Source of the DNA: Amycolatopsis sp. A133
Lineage (GTDB): Bacteria; Actinomycetota; Actinomycetes; Mycobacteriales; Pseudonocardiaceae
DNA length: 64,000 bases
Assembly (NCBI RefSeq): GCF_031082405.1
Contig: NZ_JAVHJU010000057.1
Location: 556,864-620,863, forward strand
Direction of reading: 5' to 3'
Part shown: piece by piece, positions 59,903-64,000 of the stretch
Layout: each line of letters opens with the position of its first letter
Position numbering within the stretch: position 1 is the stretch's first letter
Position numbers and translations under genes: made by a program
Notes under the pieces: generated by a model
What the model was told of the DNA's origin: nothing
Database searches by the model: none
What the model saw: only the letters and a program-made list of their open reading frames with translations

Positions 59903-60558
59903 CGATCGCGGTGTTCCTGCTGGACGACCACGAACTGGTCCGGACCGGGCTGAAGACCGTCTTCGAACCCGAGGCGGACATCGAGGTGGTCGGGGAGGCC
60001 GGGACGGCGGCCGAGGCGCTGGTGCGGATCCCGCAGGCGCGCCCGGACGTGGCCGTCCTCGACGTCCGGCTGCCCGACGGCGAGGGGGTGGCGGTGTGCC
60101 GGGAGATCCGGTCCACCGTGGAGCCGCCGCCCGCCTGCCTGATGCTGACGTCCTATTCGGACGACGAAGCGCTGTTCGGCGCGATCATGGCGGGCGCGGC
60201 CGGGTACATGCTGAAGCAGGTCTCCGGCCGGTCGCTGGTCGAGGCCGTCCGCACGGTCGCCGCCGGCGGCTCGCTGCTGGACGCCACGCTCACGGCGTCG
60301 GTGATGAACAAGCTGCGCGGCGAGAACGTCTCGGCGCCCGATCCCCGGTACGAGCAGCTGAGCCCGCAGGAGCGGCGGGTGCTCGATCTCGTGGCGGAGG
60401 GCCTGACCAACCGGCAGATCGCCGAGCGGCTGTTCCTGGCCGAGAAGACGGTGAAGAACTACGTCTCGTCGGTGCTGCACAAGCTCGGCGTCGAGCGGCG
60501 CACCTCCGCGGCGGTGTACATGTCCCAGCGCCGGGCCGAACCGGGACGATCGGGCTGA
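59899..60558 (+). CDS. Response regulator, DevR/DosR-like (NarL family)
   Basis: The 219-residue regulator has a receiver domain with Asp55 (VAVLDVRLPDG) and Lys at GYMLKQV, and a C-terminal LuxR-type helix-turn-helix (LSPQERRVLDLVAEGLTNRQ, then FLAEKTVKNYVSSVL). The last segments match DevR of M. tuberculosis closely (LAEKTVKNYVS). It is coupled to the sensor gene by ATGA overlap and would be phosphorylated by it. It probably controls a hypoxia or dormancy response, including the PPOX gene. Confidence 0.93.
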   Translation: MTIAVFLLDDHELVRTGLKTVFEPEADIEVVGEAGTAAEALVRIPQARPDVAVLDVRLPDGEGVAVCREIRSTVEPPPACLMLTSYSDDEALFGAIMAGAAGYMLKQVSGRSLVEAVRTVAAGGSLLDATLTASVMNKLRGENVSAPDPRYEQLSPQERRVLDLVAEGLTNRQIAERLFLAEKTVKNYVSSVLHKLGVERRTSAAVYMSQRRAEPGRSG

Positions 60559-60668
60559 ATTCACGCCTGATCGGACGAAACCGGTGGGGCGTTCGACGTA
60601 TCCAGCCGCCGATGGAGTACACCTGTCGGGGTGACGCACGGGTTCGCGTGCGCGGCGGAGGGGACGGC

Positions 60669-61103
60669 ATGGCGGGGTTGTCGGGCGGGGACTATGTCAC
60701 GCGGCAGATCAGCGCACTCGCGGACGCGGTGCGCAGCGAAGGGGCCGGCGGGGTCGGCACGCGCAGCTTCCAGCTGGCGGAGCACCTGGCGGCCGAGGGA
60801 GGCATCCACCGCGGCGACATCCTGACGGCCACGGCCACGCTCCTGGCGATGACGGCGTGGTGCGACGGCGAGGCGGAGGCGGCCCGCCGGTTCGCGGAAC
60901 GGGCGAGCGAGCACGACGAGGAGTCCCGCGAGCTGGTGACCCACCTGCTGCGCCTGGAGGCGGGCGCGGATCAGGGGTGGCTGCCGCAGGAGCAGGCCGA
61001 GGCGCTGCTGGAGTACGCGCACCGCTCCCGCCGGGGCGATCTGGCGACCCGGGTACGCGCGATCGCGGGTGCCCGGCGCGGCCGGCACCGGCGGGAGGAG
61101 TAG
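60669..61103 (+). CDS. Hypothetical helical protein with tandemly repeated 3' end
   Basis: I do not recognise this 144-residue protein. It is charged and helical (GDYVTRQISALADAVRSE, then AARRFAERASEHDEESREL) with no membrane segment or signal. The ATG has GGAGGGGAC six bases upstream. The last few codons and stop form the start of a repeat that recurs twice downstream, so the 3' end has been duplicated. Neighbours are the DevR-like regulator upstream and the convergent ferredoxin reductase. Confidence 0.7.
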   Translation: MAGLSGGDYVTRQISALADAVRSEGAGGVGTRSFQLAEHLAAEGGIHRGDILTATATLLAMTAWCDGEAEAARRFAERASEHDEESRELVTHLLRLEAGADQGWLPQEQAEALLEYAHRSRRGDLATRVRAIAGARRGRHRREE

Positions 61104-61287
61104 CTCGGTTCCGAGTGGACGGGCGGCTTCGGGTCGCGGGCGGGTGCCAAGCGGGGAGCGACCGACCGGTACCGGCGGGAGGAGCAGCTCGGTTCTGAGT
61201 GGACGGGCGGCTTCGGGTCGCGGGCGGGTGCCAAGCGGGGAGCGACCGGCACCGGCGGGAGGAGCAGCCCGGTCTCGAGTGGACGGG
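61087..61287 (+). repeat. Three-copy tandem repeat of about 80 bp
   Basis: ACCGGCGGGAGGAG recurs at 61087, 61171 and 61251 (spacings 84 and 80 bp), each followed by a near-identical stretch with CAGCTCGGTT, GAGTGGACGGG and, in copies one and two, GGTGCCAAGCGGGGAGCGACC. The first copy includes the stop codon of the hypothetical gene. Copy three is truncated by about 40 bp. Confidence 0.85.
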
Positions 61288-61288
61288 G

Positions 61289-61319
61289 CGGCCGCTGCCC
61301 GCGGGCCGGGCAGCGGCCG
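61289..61319. terminator. Hairpin between convergent genes
   Basis: A perfect 12-bp stem, CGGCCGCTGCCC (61289-61300) with its complement at 61308-61319 and a seven-base loop, follows the tandem repeat. It would end both the hypothetical gene and the ferredoxin reductase transcript. Confidence 0.7.
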
Positions 61320-61385
61320 GGCCGGGGGCCAAGCGGAGCCGCCGCCAAGCCTGTCGCCGGGCGAACCGGCGCCCCGAACGCGCGG

Positions 61386-62590
61386 CTAGTCCGTCAACGG
61401 CCGGGCCGGGTCGGCCAGCCGGTCCGGGTCCACGGTCCGTCCACTGAGGATCAGCTCGCGGACCGCGTCGAGGCCCTCGTCCCACTTGTTCACGTGCAGC
61501 CCCGCGACCACCCGGCCGTCGGTCAGCCAGAACGCGTGGAACGCCTCGGCGTCCCCCCGGGTGACGACGCGGTCGTAGCCGGCCGGCGGGAACCAGCCGG
61601 TGAACTCCATGCCGGCGTCGTACTGGTCGGAAAAGAAGTACGGCAGGTCGTCGTGGACCACGTCGCGGCCGAGCATCGCCAGTGCCGCCGCCGGGCCGCC
61701 GTTCGTCGCCGCGGCCCAGTGCTCCACGCGCACGTGGCGTCCGTAGCGCTCCTGCCACACGCTCGCGACGTCGCCCGCCGCGAAGATGTCCGGGTCTTCC
61801 GTGCGCAGGCCCGCGTCCACGAGGACACCGTCGTCGACCGCCAGTCCCGCGTCGGCGGCCGGCTGCGTCTCGGGGCGGGCGCCGATGCCGACGACGACCA
61901 CGTCGGCCGGGATCTCGCCGTCGTCCGTCAGCACCGCCGAGACCGCGGATTCGCCCGCGAAACCCGTCACCCCGGTGCCGAACCGCAGCTCCACGCCGTG
62001 GCGGCGGTGCAGGTCGGCGAAGAAGCCGCCCAGCTCCGGCCCGAGCGTGGCGTGCAGCGGGGCCGGGCCCGGCTCGACGACCGTCACCGGGCAGCCGTGG
62101 TGGCGTGCGGCTGCGGCGGTCTCCAGGCCGATCCAGCCCGCGCCGGCCACGACGACCCGGCCGCCCGAGGCCAGCGCGTCGCGCAGCCGGTCGGCGTGGG
62201 CGAGCCGGCGCAGGTAGTGGACGCCGTCCAGGTCGTGGCCGGGCACCCGCAGCCGCCGCGGCGACGCCCCGGTCGCCAGCAGCAGCTTCGTGTACCCGAG
62301 GCGTTCGCCGCCGTCCAGTTCCACCTCGTGCGCCGCCCGGTGCAGTGCCGTGACGCGCCGGCCGGTCAGCACCTCGACACCCTGGTCGGCGTACCACTCT
62401 CGTCGTGGACGAACACCGACGCGCGGTCGTCCGAGCCGAGCAGGTAGCCCTTCGACAGCGGCGGGCGCTCGTAGGGCAGGTCCGGCTCGGCGCCGACGAG
62501 GACGATGCGCCCGGAGAACCCTTCGGCCCGCAGCGTTTCCGCGGCCTTCGCGCCGGTCAGCCCGGCGCCGGCGATGACGAAGGTGTCCAT
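61386..62590 (-). pseudogene. FAD-dependent ferredoxin reductase broken by a one-base frameshift
   Basis: The N-terminal part (MDTFVIAGAGLTGAKAAETL, FAD-binding GxGxxG) reads from 62590 to about 62400 and then leaves frame. From 62372 the neighbouring frame continues as LTGRRVTALHRAAHEV, then VVAGAGWIGLETAAAA (NAD-binding) to the normal C-terminus at 61386. Inserting one C in the plus-strand sequence CCACTCTCGTCG at about 62400 would restore DDEEWYADQGVEVLTG as one reading frame of about 400 residues. So it is a single-base deletion: a recent pseudogene or a sequencing error. Such reductases pass NADH electrons to ferredoxins for P450s or dioxygenases. It starts one base into the folE stop. 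Confidence 0.85.
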
Positions 62591-63210
62591 CAGGCGCTCA
62601 CCCCGGTCAAGGCGAAGAACTCCTGCCGCGTCTTGGGTTCCTCGCGCAGCAGGCCGTGCAGCGACGACGTCACGGTCATCGCCCCGGTCGCCCGCACGCC
62701 GCGCAGGGACATGCACAGGTGCTCGGCTTCGATGACCACGCCGACGCCCTTCGGCGCGAGGTGCTCCTGCAGCCAGTCCGCGACCTGCTTGGTCAGCCGC
62801 TCCTGCACCTGCAGGTCGCGCGCGAACATCTCGACGACACGGGCGAGCTTCGACAGGCCGAGGATCCGCTCGCCGGGCAGGTAACCGACGTGCGCAACGC
62901 CCCGGAAGGGCAACATGTGGTGCTCGCACAGCGACTGCACCGGGATGCTCTTGGCCAGCACGAGCTCGTCGTAGCCTTCGTCGTTGGGGAACGTCGTCAG
63001 CTGGAAGTCGCGCGGCTGCAGCATTTCCGCGTAGGCGTGGGCCACCCGCCGCGGCGTGTCGCCGAGGTGCACCGATGTCGGGTCCTTGCCGAGGGCGCGC
63101 AGCAGGTCGGCGACCGCGCGCTCCGCCGCGTGCAGGTCGACGGCGTCGCGGTCGTGGACGACACCGAGGTGCCGCAGCGGGACCGGTGCGCTCACGGGAT
63201 CGACGGTCAC
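62590..63210 (-). CDS. folE: GTP cyclohydrolase I
   Basis: FolE converts GTP to dihydroneopterin triphosphate, the first step of folate and pterin synthesis. The 206-residue protein has the zinc ligands Cys95 and His98 (SLCEHHMLPF) and Cys166 (AEHLCMSLRG), plus GYLPGERILGLSKLARVV. I chose the GTG at 63210, with AAGGAGG about seven bases upstream; an upstream TTG start is less likely. It lies upstream of the reductase gene, not with other folate genes, and is divergent from a regulator with palindromes between, so this may be an inducible second copy. Confidence 0.95.
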   Translation of the reverse strand: MTVDPVSAPVPLRHLGVVHDRDAVDLHAAERAVADLLRALGKDPTSVHLGDTPRRVAHAYAEMLQPRDFQLTTFPNDEGYDELVLAKSIPVQSLCEHHMLPFRGVAHVGYLPGERILGLSKLARVVEMFARDLQVQERLTKQVADWLQEHLAPKGVGVVIEAEHLCMSLRGVRATGAMTVTSSLHGLLREEPKTRQEFFALTGVSA

Positions 63211-63222
63211 GGGCGTGCCTCC

Positions 63223-63292
63223 TTCTAAAATCAAGATGGACCGACGTTAGAAGCTCCCGGGGGTTTTCGTCAACAGGTGTGTGTTTTAGAAT
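63223..63292. promoter_or_regulatory. Divergent folE/regulator promoter with TTCTAAAA-TTTTAGAA sites
   Basis: TTCTAAAA (63223-63230) and its complement TTTTAGAA (63284-63291) lie in opposite orientation 53 bp apart, one near each gene. On the plus strand TAGAAT (63287-63292) is a perfect-type -10 only seven bases before the regulator ATG at 63299, so that mRNA is probably leaderless. The mirrored sites are likely bound by the regulator. Confidence 0.55.
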
Positions 63293-63298
63293 GCGGTG

Positions 63299-63964
63299 AT
63301 GCAGGAAACCCAGGCGCTGGCCGCGGTCGCGGCGCTCGACGAGCCGACCCGGCGCCGGATGTACGAGTACGTCGTCCGCCGCCCGGAGCCGGTGAGCCGG
63401 GACGACGTCGCCGCCGCGCTCGGCGTGCCCCGGGCGACGGTCGCGTTCCACCTCGACCGCCTGGTGGACGAGCAGCTGCTGGCCGTCGGCCACGAGCGCC
63501 GCACCGGCCGCAGCGGGCCGGGGGCGGGCCGCCCGGCCAAGCTGTACCGCCGCTCGGACCGGCAGGTGAGCATTTCGCTGCCCGAGCGCCAGTACGAGCT
63601 GGCGGGCCGCCTGCTGGCGGAGGCGGTGGAGGAGGCCGATCAAACCGGCGGCTCGCCGCGCGAGATCCTGACGCGCTGTGCGCGCGAGCGGGGGGCGGAG
63701 CTCGCCGCCGGCGCCCAGGACATCGTCGGCACGCTGGAGGACAACGGCTTCGAGCCCCGCGTCGAGGGCGGCGAGGTGCTGCTCGTCAACTGCCCGTTCC
63801 ACCGGCTGGCCCGGACGCACACCCGGCTGGTCTGCGAAATGAACCTCGCCCTGGTCGAGGGCATGCTCGACGGCACGGGCGGCGACGGTCTGGGCGGCGA
63901 CGGTCTCCGGGCGCGTCTGGACCCCCACCCGGGCTTCTGCTGCGTCCGCCTCACCCGCGACTGA
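63299..63964 (+). CDS. HTH regulator with C-terminal Cys motifs (possible Fe-S sensor)
   Basis: The 221-residue protein has an N-terminal winged helix of ArsR/DeoR type (about 10-75; DDVAAALGVPRATVAFHLDRL). Its C-terminal half ends with NCPFHRLARTHTRLVC and FCCVRL, a set of four cysteines like those of SufR-type iron-sulfur repressors. It may sense iron-sulfur status, oxidants or nitric oxide. The ATG at 63299 is used here; a GTG three bases earlier is possible. It is divergent from folE and a ferredoxin reductase, probably its targets. Confidence 0.85.
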   Translation: MQETQALAAVAALDEPTRRRMYEYVVRRPEPVSRDDVAAALGVPRATVAFHLDRLVDEQLLAVGHERRTGRSGPGAGRPAKLYRRSDRQVSISLPERQYELAGRLLAEAVEEADQTGGSPREILTRCARERGAELAAGAQDIVGTLEDNGFEPRVEGGEVLLVNCPFHRLARTHTRLVCEMNLALVEGMLDGTGGDGLGGDGLRARLDPHPGFCCVRLTRD

Positions 63965-63984
63965 CCCCAGCGCCCCGATGTGGC

Positions 63985-63998
63985 GGGGGGGGGGGGGG
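63985..63998 (+). repeat. Fourteen-base G run at the window end
   Basis: An uninterrupted run of 14 G, ending in TG, closes the window 20 bases after the regulator stop. Runs of this length are rare in such genomes and the copy number may be unreliable. Confidence 0.6.
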
Positions 63999-64000
63999 TG

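Noticed and set aside
1..64000. CRISPR array
   Set aside because: No regularly spaced direct repeats with unique spacers; the only tandem arrays are at 33866-33935 and 61087-61287.

Overview
The window is high-GC actinobacterial chromosome. Dense genes, GTG/TTG starts with strong GGAGG ribosome sites, GTGA/ATGA overlaps inside operons, a CwlM-like amidase, an EtfD-type iron-sulfur membrane reductase, a SigD/ShbA-like sigma factor and DasR-type operators together suggest Pseudonocardiaceae, most likely Amycolatopsis. The genus is an inference. No CRISPR array, prophage or complete insertion sequence is visible.

Layout. 1-6733: an oligopeptide ABC importer (partial permease, permease-ATPase fusion, second ATPase) translationally coupled to a 1103-residue hydrolase carrying two different serine peptidase domains. 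6734-9142: an intergenic repeat block, a drug exporter and two tRNA-Val genes. 9143-14389: TetR/methyltransferase pair with twin palindromes, a DUF4287 gene, MFS exporter/P450 pair and lexA. 14513-15220: a secreted LPMO under a perfect DasR site. 15246-19542: two STAND-type ATPases, the second with a RHIM-like N-terminal motif. 19539-24411: PfkB kinase, MarR/quinone reductase operon, YceI protein, TetR and a pentapeptide-repeat protein. 24398-33857: a glycan-use locus (GH31, sugar ABC importer, LacI regulator, secreted GH3) with matching LacI-type palindromes.

33866-46600: a terminator with four alternative right arms, a GGDEF protein with a decayed EAL domain, an IS110 relic, a nitroreductase, a cysteine-rich protein coupled to etfD, a FHA/small-protein pair sharing a Gly/Asn motif, and a dasABCD-like chito-oligosaccharide operon with two DasR-type sites. 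46707-57587: cell-wall and miscellaneous genes (SH3 protein, DUF2235 hydrolase, CwlM-like amidase, epimerase, MFS, Nudix, PP2C, HAD, DUF1996, P-loop kinase, sigma factor). 57744-60558: a DevRS-like two-component system with a PPOX-fold protein. 60669-64000: a hypothetical gene with a tandemly repeated 3' end, a ferredoxin reductase broken by one base, folE, and a divergent Cys-containing regulator; the window ends in a poly-G run.

How it works together: much of the window concerns polymer capture. The LPMO opens chitin or cellulose, the das importer takes up the sugars and the cytoplasmic GH3 enzyme trims them, all apparently under DasR; the LacI locus does the same for a plant-type glycan, and the dpp operon takes up and digests peptides. 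The best candidates for something undescribed are the FHA/small-protein pair at 40212-41474 and the STAND pair at 15246-19542, which carry short motifs resembling amyloid (RHIM-like) signalling motifs. That resemblance is by eye only.
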